A stretch of DNA of 64,000 nt from Gerris lacustris (Eukaryota; Arthropoda; Insecta; Hemiptera; Gerridae), in NCBI GenBank assembly GCA_951217055.1, contig OX578279.1, forward strand, positions 74,814,131 to 74,878,130, given 5' to 3'. Made by a program: the position numbers and the translations under genes. The notes beneath the pieces are model-generated. The model was not told the origin of the DNA. It made no database searches and saw only the letters and a program-made list of their open reading frames with translations. Shown here one piece after another: positions 10,046-20,838 of the stretch. The number at the start of each line of letters is the position of its first letter. Positions within the stretch are counted from its first letter, which is position 1.

Positions 10046-10226
10046 TTTGTCGTACTCTGACAAACTTTTAACTATATAATAAGAAACTAATTCTAACTAA
10101 TTCTTTTGGCTTTCAAACAACAACTGAAATGATTTTATTTTATCATAAACAAGTCAAACGAACAAGTTAAGAAAAACTATGTTAAAACTAATAAATTTTC
10201 AATGTCATATCTTGACATATGACACA
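10046..10226 (-). repeat. BEL/Pao 5' LTR
   Basis: Identical to 4206-4386. Its inner edge (ACAAA) abuts the first TGGTAGCAGAG primer binding site. It contains the promoter by position; I could not assign a convincing TATA box. Confidence 0.9.
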
Positions 10227-10231
10227 AGGTC

Positions 10232-10392
10232 TCTTTGCACTCCGCCAAGCCGCTTGACTCATTCAAACTTTCCATCAATCTCCATCAAGGCTTGACTCAA
10301 GCATTAAACGGGTTCCTAGACTATCAATCATGCTTGACACCATTGCTTGACGCGATGTTTTGATCAAGTGGCTTGACCGTGTAGGGGCTGCT
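10232..10392. repeat. X-family element, 5'-truncated second copy
   Basis: Matches the right part of the 3822-4175 element, including GCTTGACGCGATGTTTTGAT at 10345-10364, and keeps the intact terminus GTAGGGGCTGCTT. The sequence after it (GTCTCAAAAGCTTTTGAAAC) resembles what follows the first copy (4185-4204), so the pair looks like a tandem duplication into which the BEL/Pao element inserted. Confidence 0.7.
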
Positions 10393-11347
10393 TAAGTCTC
10401 AAAAGCTTTTGAAACTTGAAATAGGAAAATAATATCTTCACTTTACCTCGAGTTATTGTTTTATTTTCTTATAATTATTAACATTAATCAACTAAACAAA
10501 ATGAAAAAATTTTATTTTTACATGGAAATACCGAATTAAATTGTTAACACACAAGAACGGAATAGTATCCAATTCACGGCCTCAGAGCAATAACAGTTAA
10601 CGTAAAGGCCAAGGGGGTGACACAAAAATTTCGTTGTTTATAAAATAGGACATAAAAAGTTATTCCACCTCTAACTGGTTTATTTGAATATTAATATTAG
10701 TTACAGAAGTGACAAGTGAACAGTGATACTCTCTGAGTACAGTTGTTAAACAACATTTCTACCAAACATTTATATGCAAATTTTACTAGAGAGCATGTAG
10801 TTTATGAAACTTCGTAATGAAAATGCAGGTGGAAAAAAAAAAAAAAAAAATGTTATGTGTAACATCAAGCTGTCTAATGTAATTGCCCTTGACTCAAATT
10901 AGAATAAACAAAACCAAATAGTACTTTAAAAAAAAGTCCAAACTGTTTGAAAGGTATAACCATTATCATACTGATGTAATTTTCATGTACTCTAAACAAT
11001 AAACAAAATTTAAATTTGAAAAAAATAATCCAAAATTACATTAAATTAAGATATTTAAATTTTAATTTAAAACAGTTAAGTGAATAATTCAACCATTTAT
11101 GTGCTTAACCTGTAATTGTAATGTAGATTTAATATTCCCTCTTAATTTACAACAAAGGTATCGTTTAAATGCAAGATATAATATATTATTTTCTTTTTTT
11201 TATCAGTAAAAGTAATAATAATAAACAGTTATAGGAATAATCAAACACAATAACTATAGTAAGAATCTAAAACAAAAGCAATTTTAACAATGGGAAAATC
11301 AACAAATAATCACTAATCGAAGAAGTGCCTCAAGGGGATTAGGGAAA
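10393..11347. other. AT-rich sequence, nothing recognised
   Basis: Homopolymer A at 10832-10850. No supported reading frame or repeat structure. Confidence 0.5.
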
Positions 11348-11732
11348 CAGTCTTGTTATCAAGGTGCTCTTTTTGTTGTTATGGTCGTGTTATGAAGGTT
11401 AATTTGGCTATCAGTCGTGTTATAGAGGTTAATGGAATGTTGGGAGCGGGGTGGGGCGAGGTTTTTCAAGTCTAGACTTGTTCAAGGTCGACCCATTCCT
11501 GTATAGAGTCGCGTTATAGACGTTGACTTCTCAAAACGACTTGTTATAGATGTTCTGAGTTACGTTGTGAATTGGAAAAAATCCGTGTTATTGAGGTTGT
11601 TTGGATAATAATAGTCGCGTTATAGAGGTTAATTTAACATTATGTGTTATGGTAATCTCAAGGGGATTTGAAAATTGCACTTGTAATTTAGGTTCTCGTG
11701 TTATTGAGGGTCGTGTAAGCAAGGTTCTACTG
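11348..11732. mobile_element. Tigger/pogo-like terminal region or MITE
   Basis: Ends at 11732 in the complement of CAGTAGAACCTTGCTTACAC, followed by TA, which fits a Tigger/pogo terminus. The 385 bp hold at least eight irregular copies of a motif close to TCGYGTTATAGAGGTTAAT, resembling the transposase-binding arrays of such elements. A matching left end may start at 11348 (CAGTCTTGTTAT) but lacks a clear TA. No coding sequence. Confidence 0.5.
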
Positions 11733-12852
11733 TATATATGTACATAGATATACTCGTTTATATTTTCAATCAATAAAATATAAATGTATGTATTATATAA
11801 TAAAAATACAAATCTTGTCCAATATCACACAGTATTAAAGTCAAAATAATTAAGTATGATAAAAAAAATGTATAACTATAAATGAAATTCGAAAAGAATG
11901 TTCGCTCTTTCCCACGGCCTCTTACCGATGAATTAGAAAGGGTAGAATGGGTTCCCTAAACAATGACTAATGAAAATTAAGAATTATTTTATAAAATAAA
12001 TTTGATAAATTAATTTACAGTTGGAAATTCACTAAACTTCAATTTACGTACTCTTGGGCCTTTCAGTACCTCAAACCTAAATGAAGTAGATATAAAAAGG
12101 AAATTCTAAAAACCCAACTGACTGTAAAAGTAATTAATAATTCTGAATCAAGTTTAAAGTAGTTTTACAGCCATTTTTTCTAGTTTTACTTTTTTAATTT
12201 TCTAAACTTAAGATAAGTAATTAAAAATTAGATCAATTAATCGGAACATTTCAAAGAACTTACAGTTAAATTGAATTGTAGTGAGGAACAATACAAAAAA
12301 AGAAAAAAAAGTCAAACAAGAAAAAAACATAATAACTTCATTACACATTTTTCTATTTTATTATACATATTTTTATATGCAATCCTCCCATTTTCAATAA
12401 ATTTAAAAAGTACGATTGAAACAGAATAAAATAATCAATAAATGCAATTTCCGGGAAACTAACGTTTTGGCTAGCGCGATTAGGGAAGACAAAAGAATAA
12501 TTTATCTTTCTTTTTAACAAAACAAAAGCATTTTATACAACTATTTTTAATAATTTATTACCGTCATGGAATTTGAAATTTACAATTCAAAAACCATTAG
12601 TTAGGAAGTAAAATTATCCAGAGGGCGCGGGAGAAAACAATATTTTAAAATTATAGATTAAATAAATGAATACCCTAATTGTACAGGAGGGTAGAGATTA
12701 TATTATTTTCTATTATATTCTTGCCCTTTGATCATTATTAAATGTAAATGTATTATCCTCTTTATTATCTAATAGGTTTTCTCCCATTTTGTCACCGCCG
12801 TTTTGTCATCACAAAACGTAATTTATAAAATAAACCTCCCAGGTAATAGTTA
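11733..12852. other. AT-rich sequence, nothing recognised
   Basis: Unstructured at the level I can read. No long reading frame. Confidence 0.5.
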
Positions 12853-12996
12853 TTTGTGCAACTAGTGTGCAAAGTGGCACTTTGCTGCACTCTAGAGAAA
12901 TATTTACGCACAAGCCGCAGGCGAGGGCGGAAAGGTTGCTTGAGTGCAGCAAAGACACTTTAAGCTCGAGTTGCACATTAAATTTTTCCTACAGTT
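12853..12996. repeat. Short inverted repeat (GTGCAGCAAAG family)
   Basis: GTGCAACTAGTGTGCAAAGT...CTTTGCTGCACTC faces GAGTGCAGCAAAG...CTCGAGTTGCAC, arms of about 37 bp around a 45-bp GC-richer spacer. It ends AATTTTTCCTACAGTT, and that 16-mer is found inverted at 14346-14361. Confidence 0.6.
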
Positions 12997-13089
12997 AGTT
13001 TTTAATCTGTAAATAAAATATAAAATAATAGAGTGTTCATCAACATATAAAAGGTTTTACAATATCAACTAAACCAGCTGTTCTGTTTA

Positions 13090-13580
13090 TAGCCAGTGTT
13101 GCCGTTTTAGGCCTGATTTAGCAAACCAGGCAGAGCGCTGACATTTATTTTTCATCATAACACTTACACATCACATTTTATTCTTTTTTTAGATTGTCTA
13201 TCTTTACTGTTTTATATTTTATCATTTTTGAAGTGAAACTTCTTTGGCGGCGGTAGAGTGAATTTTTTCATATGGGAGTGGAATCGTGTAACGAAGTTTG
13301 CGATTCCACTAGTTGCGAGACTCGTCCAAGTGTAACATTTTTACAGATTTAATTATATTATATCTATTTAAAGACCAGCAAATCAAAACAAACATTTATT
13401 TTTATTGGAATAAATGTGGTTGCCTTAGCGTAGCAATATTTTTTTTTTTTTTTTCAATTTAATTTCCCATAACCATTTCTTAATCCTGAAATAATAAATT
13501 CGTCAAAAAATTAAAGAGAGCAATACATTCTAGAACTTAAGTTTCACTTCTAATGCGTGAGAGCCTCACACATATTTTTT
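13090..13580. repeat. Degenerate repeat with inverted GAAGTGAAACTT motifs
   Basis: GAAGTGAAACTT near 13230 faces AAGTTTCACTTC near 13540. Between them sits a small hairpin (GGAATCGTGTAACGAAGTTT...GCGATTCC). Together with the inverted ends at 12982 and 14346 this may be an old DNA transposon later invaded by the GACA-1 copy at 13628. Confidence 0.35.
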
Positions 13581-13627
13581 TTAATTATATTTTATATATA
13601 GTGTTTAAATCATTTAGTTAGTTAAAA

Positions 13628-14153
13628 TAGACTCCCAATTGGTGTGGCACATAGCTTCCTCGCATCTTATCCACGTACTGTATTGGTTGTATGCTTTTTT
13701 TTTTACAAGCCATTATAGTCTAATTTGTTTAATTGTTTGCGTTTTTTAATCTGTCAAAATTGTTTTAATTTTTTAAATAAATTAAAGTATCAATTTTGCA
13801 AAAGTTAAAGAGCGCAGACGGTTAAAATTAATCTTGGAATATCTGCGGGTTACTTTCGATAAACTGTAAAAGTTTTATACAAATCAGATAAGGGACCAAC
13901 AATGGGATAATTATGACCTACCATCTAAATTTCATTAAAATCGGACGAGTAGTTTTTAAGATATGTTGGTTCGCAAAAATCGAACGACAGACCGACAGAC
14001 CGAAACACCAACAGACAGACACGGGACCAAAAATGTTCCCTGATGTCTAAAACGGATTTCTGTCTTGGAATTTTTGAAATTGGAGACCTAAAATATTTTC
14101 GATTTTAGAAACGATCACATAGCTTCCGTTACCTTCGGTAAGCTCGGAAGCAA
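13628..14153 (+). mobile_element. GACA-1 dispersed element, both ends present
   Basis: Begins TAGACTCCCAATTGGTGTGG and ends with the hairpin CTTCCGTTACCTTCGGTAAG...CGGAAGC followed by AAAAT. The interior holds a (GACA) tract at 13984-14022 and the box AAATTTCATTAAAATCGGAC. An internal deletion makes it about 250 bp shorter than the fullest copies. Architecture (short A/T-rich target, simple tract, 3' stem-loop) resembles DINE-1/Helentron-associated elements. Confidence 0.75.
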
Positions 14154-14235
14154 AATAATCATTACAGTTGTCATTTTTATTATTATTATAATTTGGATTA
14201 TTTAATCTTTGTTTAGATTTAAGTTCTTTATGTTC

Positions 14236-14362
14236 GTAAGTTGGAACACTGGAGTGCGGTAAAGTAAAACGAGTGCGGTAAAGTATTAAGTTCAGGAATC
14301 TGCTGTTTTGCGTACTATTTTGAGTGCGATAACAACCACTTTATCGGTAAACTGTAGGAAAA
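14236..14362. repeat. GTGCGGTAAAGT repeat fragment
   Basis: Three spaced copies of GAGTGCGRTAA, ending GTAAACTGTAGGAAAAATT. Its end is inverted relative to 12981-12996, which suggests a partner terminus of one disrupted element. Confidence 0.45.
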
Positions 14363-15780
14363 ATTAATTTTGTCTCAATATAAAAAAGAATTTGTAATTT
14401 TTCCCTCGAAGAAAAGACTACAGCTATAATGCACTGAATTATAAACTTGTTTAATTTGTAATGCCTTTAAGTAAAGAGTAGTTTGTAGTTGTTAGAAAGG
14501 CTTTAAGGAAAGGTTTTCAGTAATGGAGTAAAACCTGATTGGCTGAAACCAAATAAAAAGTAAAGGGACTATGTGTAGGACCGTGCAGTAAGAAGGCCCT
14601 TAGGGCCACATAGTCTGGGGGGGGGGGAGGGTATAATTTATAGTATTCTATCAGGTTCCAGGGCTACGTGAAACAAGCAACACTCACGTACAACCTCCAG
14701 CCTGGTTAACTTTTTCCTATAATTTATCCCTAAAAACCAACCTACGTTATACCGTGAATGGATAAAACGAAAAAAACCCTAAAGCTATTTTATTTCGCCC
14801 CCTTTCTACTTATAATTATTTAATATATTGTTTTCTACACTTTTTTATATTGTTGAAATCTATTTAGGGACATAAAAATTATTATAATATAGTATTTAAA
14901 TATAAAATTAAATCTATGTACCAGAGGGATTTGTCCTATTACAAATATCCAAACAAACGAGTTACCAAACGAAATACATGAACGAGAATCTTGTTATTGT
15001 CCTCAAAATGATTATATACACCACGTTAACGATCTCATTGATAAGTGTAAAGAGTAATTCTGTAGACAAAACCAAAAAGGCTTTAAGTCCAAAAATGTCA
15101 CATTTTTTACATTTTCATGTCTTGACTATGGCACATAACCTCGAAAGGCGTTACCAAAAACTAGCGTTACACGGGTAGGGAAGATATAGGAACAGGGAGT
15201 TAGGAAGATAAAGGAGGTGTTCAAACGAATCTGCCCTCTCTCAGTAGGTATAGTGTCTCCCACTACCACGCTTGGTAGGGCCTACTCACCCCTGCCCTCC
15301 AGATTAACTACCTACCACGTCTCACTCCCTTCGCTTCTCGCTACCACTCCAGTACGAGCCCCAACGCCCCCCCCCCCTCCCATTACAACTTGTTCTACTG
15401 TTCTACTGCTCTGATTTGCAGCGGACAAATGCCAAAACCCTTAGAATTTAATTCCTAGTAAACTTACATATATAAAATTTTATTTTTGTTAAACTATTAT
15501 TTTTTGCATTTATTATAAAAATATGGGTGAATAAGCTAAAAGATAATTTCTTAATAAATTGGAAAAGAAGAAAAGTACTTCGTGCACCACATACGTTCGA
15601 TTTAATTCCTAATTTACAAAATCAAGAATCACGCGCTCGAATTTTTTGACATTTTCATGTCTTTACTTCGGCACATTAACTCGAAAAGCGTTACCAAAAT
15701 ACAACACCAAAAAGCGTTACATGAAAATGTCTCACTTTCTTGCAGACTCGTATGTAAGCAATTTTTTTTTTTTTTATTGA
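14363..15780. other. Mixed AT-rich and C-rich sequence, two related 80-bp segments
   Basis: A segment reading TTTTCATGTCTTGACTAYGGC...CGTTACCAAAA is present near 15100-15172 and again near 15650-15718. A C-rich block lies at 15220-15410. G run at 14619-14630. No supported gene. Confidence 0.45.
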
Positions 15781-16203
15781 CTTTTTAAAATCAGCGAAAA
15801 ATTATCTACAGAATGAAGAAATTATAATAAAAAAATATACTTTATAGAATTATCTATAAAGGAGGTAATTCTAGTCTGTTTTGATACTGAAATATCGAGC
15901 TTAATGCATAAGGGTTAAGTTTGTAAGAAGTATGTAGAGCCAAGTATAAAGGGTTTAAGTAAATTTAACGTCTTTGTACATTATTTGATAAGATATCTGA
16001 TTTTAGTATAAAGATCATAAGTCAACTTACAAGTATGTATGTCATTCAACACCATCATGCTTATGTAATATAATCAAACTAAAGTGGTTGGTTATTAAAA
16101 TATACTTAATATAGAAATGAAATAACAGTTATTCTAGCTTAATAATGCTGATAACACACTATTAATGAACAACATACAGATTATTATAAACCATCTTAAA
16201 TTT
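15781..16203. repeat. P-family repeat, uninterrupted copy (empty site)
   Basis: About 420 bp that match 48777-50690 in reverse orientation once the insertion at 48911-50452 is removed. At the corresponding point this copy reads through ATTATATAATC-type sequence with a single TA, showing the pre-insertion state. Family nature unknown; no coding potential. Confidence 0.8.
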
Positions 16204-16512
16204 TGATGATGCATATCGTTGAAAAGCTCTTAATGATTACAGTAATTGTTGTTCATGTTTGTCATAATTTATTTATGGGGGGTAAATGGAAAATAAAGGA
16301 AAAAATATTTCTCTTATCTATATCAATATAAATAAAAATGAATTTTTGTTTATATTTGTATGACTCTTATGCCTATCTCTAGAATCACATTATACTCTTA
16401 TGTACTTTATCTACGATTGTTAGATATAAATAATAAATACAGAAAAAAATAACAGTTATAACTCGATATAAACAGTTATTTTAATAAAAGAACTGCAAAT
16501 TAGTTTTGTTAA

Positions 16513-16908
16513 ATGTAAACAAACTCGCTAATCGTGCGTAAAGCTGAAGAATTCCTCTTCTTTACCGCCCTAGGGTGGTAAAGAAGAGGAATTCTTCAGA
16601 ACTATGAGACGCGCATGCGCAATGAATACAAGTACGTAAAGGATCACTTTCTACGTATTTAAACAGATATACAATGTTTATATTTCGTATCAATCGTAGA
16701 TAAAATCTATTATTGATACGAAATATAAACATTGTATCTCTGCTTAGATGCGTAGAAAGTGATTCTTTACTTGTACTGATTTCTGTACTTGTATCCATTG
16801 CGCATGCGCGTTTTGTAATTCCTCTTTTTTTCCTTCCTTGGGCGGTAAAAAAAAAGAATTCTTCACCTTTACGCACGATTAGCGAGTTTGTTTACACCTA
16901 ACAATATT
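16513..16908. repeat. Long inverted repeat inside the foldback element
   Basis: Arms start GTAAACAAACTCGCTAATCG and meet near 16695-16715 (ATTTCGTATCAAT/ATTGATACGAAAT). Includes GCGCATGCGC in both arms and a small inner hairpin at 16550-16596 where the left arm has duplicated AAGAATTCCTCTTCTTTACC in inverted form. Confidence 0.85.
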
Positions 16909-16965
16909 AATTTGGTGTTTGTTTAATTAAAGTAACTGTTTATATCGAGCTTTTAGCGAAAAACA

Positions 16966-17118
16966 TTGAGTGAATTAAGTGATTATGACGAAAATGATGA
17001 GAATAATACGCCTCCCGAAATAATTAATTCGTCACAAAATACAACTAATGAATTAATGTCATCTTTATCAAAAGATAAGTACGAACTTACATACAGGAGG
17101 TTTATTAATTTAAATTAA
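16966..17118 (+). pseudogene. 51-codon fragment, possible tyrosine-recombinase N-terminus
   Basis: Reads LSELSDYDENDENNTPPEII...TTNELMSSLSKDKYELTYRR and then stops. The second copy (27359-27541) has the same peptide with substitutions and a proper ATG where this one has TTG. The ending KYELTYRRF resembles the start of the SAM-like region in Crypton-type tyrosine recombinases of insects; this is recalled similarity, not a search result. The rest of the protein is absent in both copies. Confidence 0.45.
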
Positions 17119-17313
17119 TATTTTCTGAATTTATTATTAAAATCCAACAATTGTAGATAAAGTACGGTACGCAACTCGTGCGAAGACTGCATTTTGCTTT
17201 GCTTGTGTGGTTTTACTACCCTCGCATACACTCTCGCATGCAAAATGCTACTTTCTGCACTAAACGCGTAATGTACTACTACTGTTTACTTTTGTGCCTT
17301 TAAATATTAAATA

Positions 17314-18352
17314 CAGTCGACTCTTGTTATTTCGAACCACCGATAATACGAATTACTCGATATATCGAACTTCTTCGTGGGTAACTTTAGTAAATCGAAG
17401 AACACAACAAACACACTTGATACACTCGATAATAAGAAGCCATTCTGGAAGATTGAAGGCTTTCTATAATTCGAAACGGAGGTTTCACCCCACATCGAAA
17501 TTCGAAGTATTCTTAGAATAATTATGACAAATCATCAATTTCTATGAAATGTTTAATGTTTACAATCTCTCCATTCCTCTTTAAATTCCCTCAGTCTTTT
17601 ATGATCTTTTGACAGAATAAGTGCTAACAAAAAGTATACTTCTCTTTCTGTGTCCCAGAAACGAAGGATTAATCGCAAGGCCGCTTGGAAAGTGGTTCTA
17701 AAAAGAAATATGTCATGAACAGTTGTAACATTCCGCCATCTACTCTGTCGACAATTCTCAAACATAAAGCGAGTATTTTGCAGAGAGGATTGAGTAAAAA
17801 TCGGAAGCGGTCCCGAAAAGGTGAGTTCCCCCTTCTTGAGGAAACTTTAATTAAATGGCTCAGGTGATGTAAAGAGTATAACTTACCTGTTGGGGGCAGT
17901 TTATTAAAAGCTTTAACAATTAAATACGAGAAGTGTCAAGGGGAAAGACATAGCAAAAAGAGAATTACAGTACTGCATGTTACAAACATGGATAACACGG
18001 AAAAGCGTAAACTTCTTGTTAGACAAAGCAAAAACCCCTAAATGCTTCTAGGGTGTAAGTTTTCCAACTTCCTATAAGGCAAATAAAAATCCTCTCAAGT
18101 ACTATCTTTTTAATCACATAAAACGTGTAACATACATATAAAATGTACTCATACATTTTTTCCTATTGTTTTTTCCAATTTTGTATGCGCACATGTACAT
18201 ATTTAATTTATTTTTATATTAAAAATAAACTTTTAGTAATTCGATTTTTTTAAATTTCCTTTTCAATAATTCGAACTACTTGATAAATCAAACTCTCGAT
18301 AATGTGAATTATGGTTATGGTCCTTTCCGTTTTTAATTATCAAGGTCAACTA
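17314..18352 (+). mobile_element. Tigger/pogo-family element, decayed
   Basis: Left terminus CAGTCGACTCTTGTTATTTC and right terminus (complement of TAGTTGACCTTGATAATT) are imperfect inverted repeats flanked by TA on the left. Terminal zones contain several TCGATAAT/TTCGAA motifs. About 1 kb long, so much of the transposase region has been lost. Confidence 0.75.
17685..18041 (+). pseudogene. Tigger transposase N-terminal fragment (CENP-B-type HTH)
   Basis: The frame contains NIPPSTLSTILKHKASIL followed by a basic KNRKRSRKGEFPLLEETL and KWLR, the pattern of the CENP-B N-terminal DNA-binding domain in Tigger/pogo transposases. After an in-frame TGA (17868) the same frame gives NLPVGGSLLKALTIKYEK, matching the second half of that DNA-binding region, and ends at 18039-18041. 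The DDE catalytic domain is absent. Upstream codons are scrambled and no initiating ATG is present, so it cannot make a working protein. Confidence 0.75.
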
Positions 18353-18367
18353 CATATTACTTTTAAA

Positions 18368-19098
18368 TAAAATAGACTGCCAACTGGTGTGGCACATAGC
18401 TTCCTCGCATGCAATCTTATCGTATGCAGTACTTTTTGATTTTATGCTTTTACAAGTCATTATTGTCTAATTTGTTTAATTTTATCGCCTGTTTTTTTAA
18501 TCTGTCAAAATTGTTTTGAATTTAAACTTAAATTAAAGTATCAATTAAGCAAACGTTAAAGTGCGCAGACGGTTCAAAGTAATCTGGGGCTATCTACGGG
18601 CTACTTTCGATAAACTATACAAGTTTCATACAAATCAGATAAGTACTTTTGAAGATATGAGAGAGTTAGTGAGGTACGGTCTAAAGAAAAAAACTAAGTT
18701 TTTACCAACTAGTTTCGTAAAATATCTACACTTTAACGGTTGCTAACTTAAAATTTAGTACTTTTGAAGCTATAGGTGTAAATTAATGTATATGTTTGTG
18801 CGCATGTGGAAGAGAAACAAATGAGCGTAGAAATAGAAAGTTGAAACTTATATGGGACCAACTATGGACTACTCATGACCTTCCACCTAAATTTCATTAA
18901 AATTGGACGTGTAGTTTTTAGAATACGTTGGTTCGCAAAAATTGAACGACAGACCGCCAGACACGGAACCAAAAAAAAAACTCTGATGTCTAAAACGGAT
19001 ATCTGTCTTGGAATTTTTGAAATCGGAGACCTACAAATTTTTCGTTCTTCAGAACGATCACATAGCTTCCGTTACCTTCGGTAAGCTCAGAAGCAAAA
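18368..19098 (+). mobile_element. GACA-1 dispersed element, full length
   Basis: Flanked by AAAAT on both sides (AAAAT/AGACTGCC on the left, CAGAAGC/AAAAT on the right). Carries all body blocks: TGTGTTTGTGCGCATGTGGA, AAATTTCATTAAAATTGGAC, the GACAGAC tract (shortened here), TGTCTTGGAATTTTTGAAAT and the terminal hairpin. One of the best reference copies in the window. Confidence 0.8.
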
Positions 19099-19099
19099 T

Positions 19100-19976
19100 A
19101 TATATATTTTTAAATTTTCTTTTTAGTATTGCAATGTACGTATACATTAATAGGTAAATCTGCATTATTGTGCCCACCTATTTCTAAAAACGGCTGTCTT
19201 GAAATTTTCAGAACTATCACAATGGTTCCATTACCTATAAAGTAAGCAGAGCAAAAACTATTATATTATTAAGACTAATAATAATTGTAGTTCCTAAAAA
19301 TATCAATAGTCATTATTATTTATTTTAACAAATAATTAATTTTTTTCCCCTGTTATTTCAGAAAATAAGAATGTCAAAATATTGACAACCAACGTTTGAC
19401 CTTTGAAGGGAAGAAAACATATGGTTGAGCTATGGTAATTTTATATTCAGTAGTTTGGAATGAATACTGGGACACAATGCTCGGTGGTAGGAAAGTAGTT
19501 ACCCGCGGTGAAATATTTAGAGATCATCAACCTACATGTCCTGTAACTCATGCAATATGTAAACACCTAACCGACATTTTCATAAAACATGATATGTGAG
19601 ATGTACCTGACAACCTTTTTATTTTGAAATGCTTCGATGAATTTCTAATTTCTAATTTCATTTTTAATTTTTAATTTTTATGTGACGGCTTTAAAATTGT
19701 AATTTATTTTGGGCATGAGATTGCAAAAGGTGTTAATATGACAATATTAATAAAAAAATAAAAAATAAAAAAGGTGTTAATATGACAAAACGTTAATATA
19801 AAGTTATTTATGTCAAGTGAAGGCATAAACAGTAAAAATCTAATAAATTACAAAAGATACTCATATGAGTGGGAACTATTAGAAAAATATATATATTTTA
19901 TAATTTTCTTTTTAGCAGAGCAATGTACGTATACATTAATAGGTAAATCTGCATTATTTGGCCCCCTATTTCTAAT
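19100..19976 (+). repeat. 91-bp direct repeat flanking 700 bp of unrecognised sequence
   Basis: 19100-19190 and 19886-19976 share CAATGTACGTATACATTAAT and the flanking bases with few differences. The interval contains no LTR-type signals (no primer site, no coding), and only AT-rich sequence with a short GAAATTTCTAATTTC stutter near 19635. Segmental duplication is likelier than an LTR pair. Confidence 0.55.
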
Positions 19977-20092
19977 TGTCTATGATTTACTTTAAAAAAA
20001 AAAAAAAAAAAAAAAACTGTTCCTTTTTACACATTAAAAACGATTCCAGTTGTACCATCTCGGTAAATTCAATAGTTAAAAAAAACAAAACG

Positions 20093-20199
20093 TAAAGTGT
20101 CACTTCCTAAGAAAAATAAGGGAAGGTTATGGTTAGTTTAGGTTTTCAACCTAACCTAAGCATAACCTTTTAACATGTCTCTAAGAAAGTGGCACTTTA
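20093..20199. repeat. Near-perfect 107-bp palindrome
   Basis: TAAAGTGTCACTTCCTAAGA and TCTAAGAAAGTGGCACTTTA close onto an inner stem GGTTATGGTTAGTTTAGGTT/AACCTAACCTAAGCATAACC. A compact foldback MITE-like unit without coding content. Confidence 0.7.
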
Positions 20200-20225
20200 G
20201 GTATTAAAAAAAATAATAATAATAA

Positions 20226-20838
20226 ATACAGAAAAAATAGACTGTCAATTAGTGTGGCACATAGCTTCCTGGCATCCTATTATGGACTTTATTGGTATAT
20301 TAACATTAACATTATTGTTATATTACTTTATTGTTATATAGTTTATTGCATAAAAACTATTAATAGTTTTAGCGATCTTTAACACTTCATAGCGGTGTCG
20401 CTGTTTGTTTTACTAAAAAATTGTATTAGAAAACAAATGTTTGTCTCATTGAATAGATTTATTTCCCGACCTAAAATTCCAATTTTAAATTTGAAGTTCA
20501 CGTTTAAGCGAGAGCTGCGCATAAACGCTTGGACGGAGGACTTTGCCCAACGAACTAGTCCTGGGCATTGGTAAAATGAACATGTTTACCGAATTTCCTC
20601 AAAATCGGTCGACATTTACTCAAATTATCGTCACACGTTTCATGGATTCGCGGTCACACAGACCGACAGAACAACAGACTGACAGACAGACAGACAGACA
20701 GACACGAAACCAAACATATTCCCTGATGTCTGAAACGGATTTCTGTCTTGGAATTTTTAAAATCGGGGACATAAAAGTTTTTGTTCTCAAAAGTGAACAC
20801 AATGCTTCCGTTACACCTTCAGTAAGCTCGGAAGCAAA
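20226..20838 (+). mobile_element. GACA-2 dispersed element, copy 1
   Basis: Same 5' signature (AATAGACTGTCAATTAGTG) and same 3' hairpin plus GGAAGCAAAAT as GACA-1, but the central 300 bp differ: CACTTCATAGCGGTGTCGCT, CCCGACCTAAAATTCCAATT, GTCCTGGGCATTGGTAAAAT. A (GACA)6 tract lies near 20679-20702. Very similar to 46322-46939. Confidence 0.8.

Larger units (their letters stand above)
4206..10226 (-). mobile_element. BEL/Pao LTR retrotransposon, full length
   Basis: Bounded by identical direct repeats (4206-4386 and 10046-10226) and flanked by a 5-bp duplication AGGTC at 4201-4205 and 10227-10231, the target-site length usual for BEL/Pao. On the minus strand the order is 5' LTR, primer binding site repeats, leader of about 350 nt, Gag-Pol, short 3' region with the purine-rich stretch GGTGGCGGAG directly before the 3' LTR. 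Identical LTRs indicate a recent insertion, yet the coding region carries two frameshifts and an altered RT motif (see the CDS). It landed beside and between two X-family sequences. Confidence 0.95.
16399..17170. mobile_element. Foldback element with conserved N-terminal ORF fragment, copy 1
   Basis: Outer ends are inverted: GTACTTTATCTACGATTGTT on the left, AACAATTGTAGATAAAGTAC on the right. Inside lies a 390-bp inverted repeat (16513-16908) and a short coding remnant (16966-17118). The second copy at 27346-27781 has the same right-hand half. Probably a non-autonomous derivative of a larger coding transposon. Confidence 0.75.

Noticed and set aside
17294..17521. 75-codon open frame
   Set aside because: Falls in the terminal motif array of the Tigger element, not in the transposase frame.
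19100..19976. 91-bp direct repeats as LTRs of a small element
   Set aside because: No primer site, purine tract, coding sequence or target duplication.
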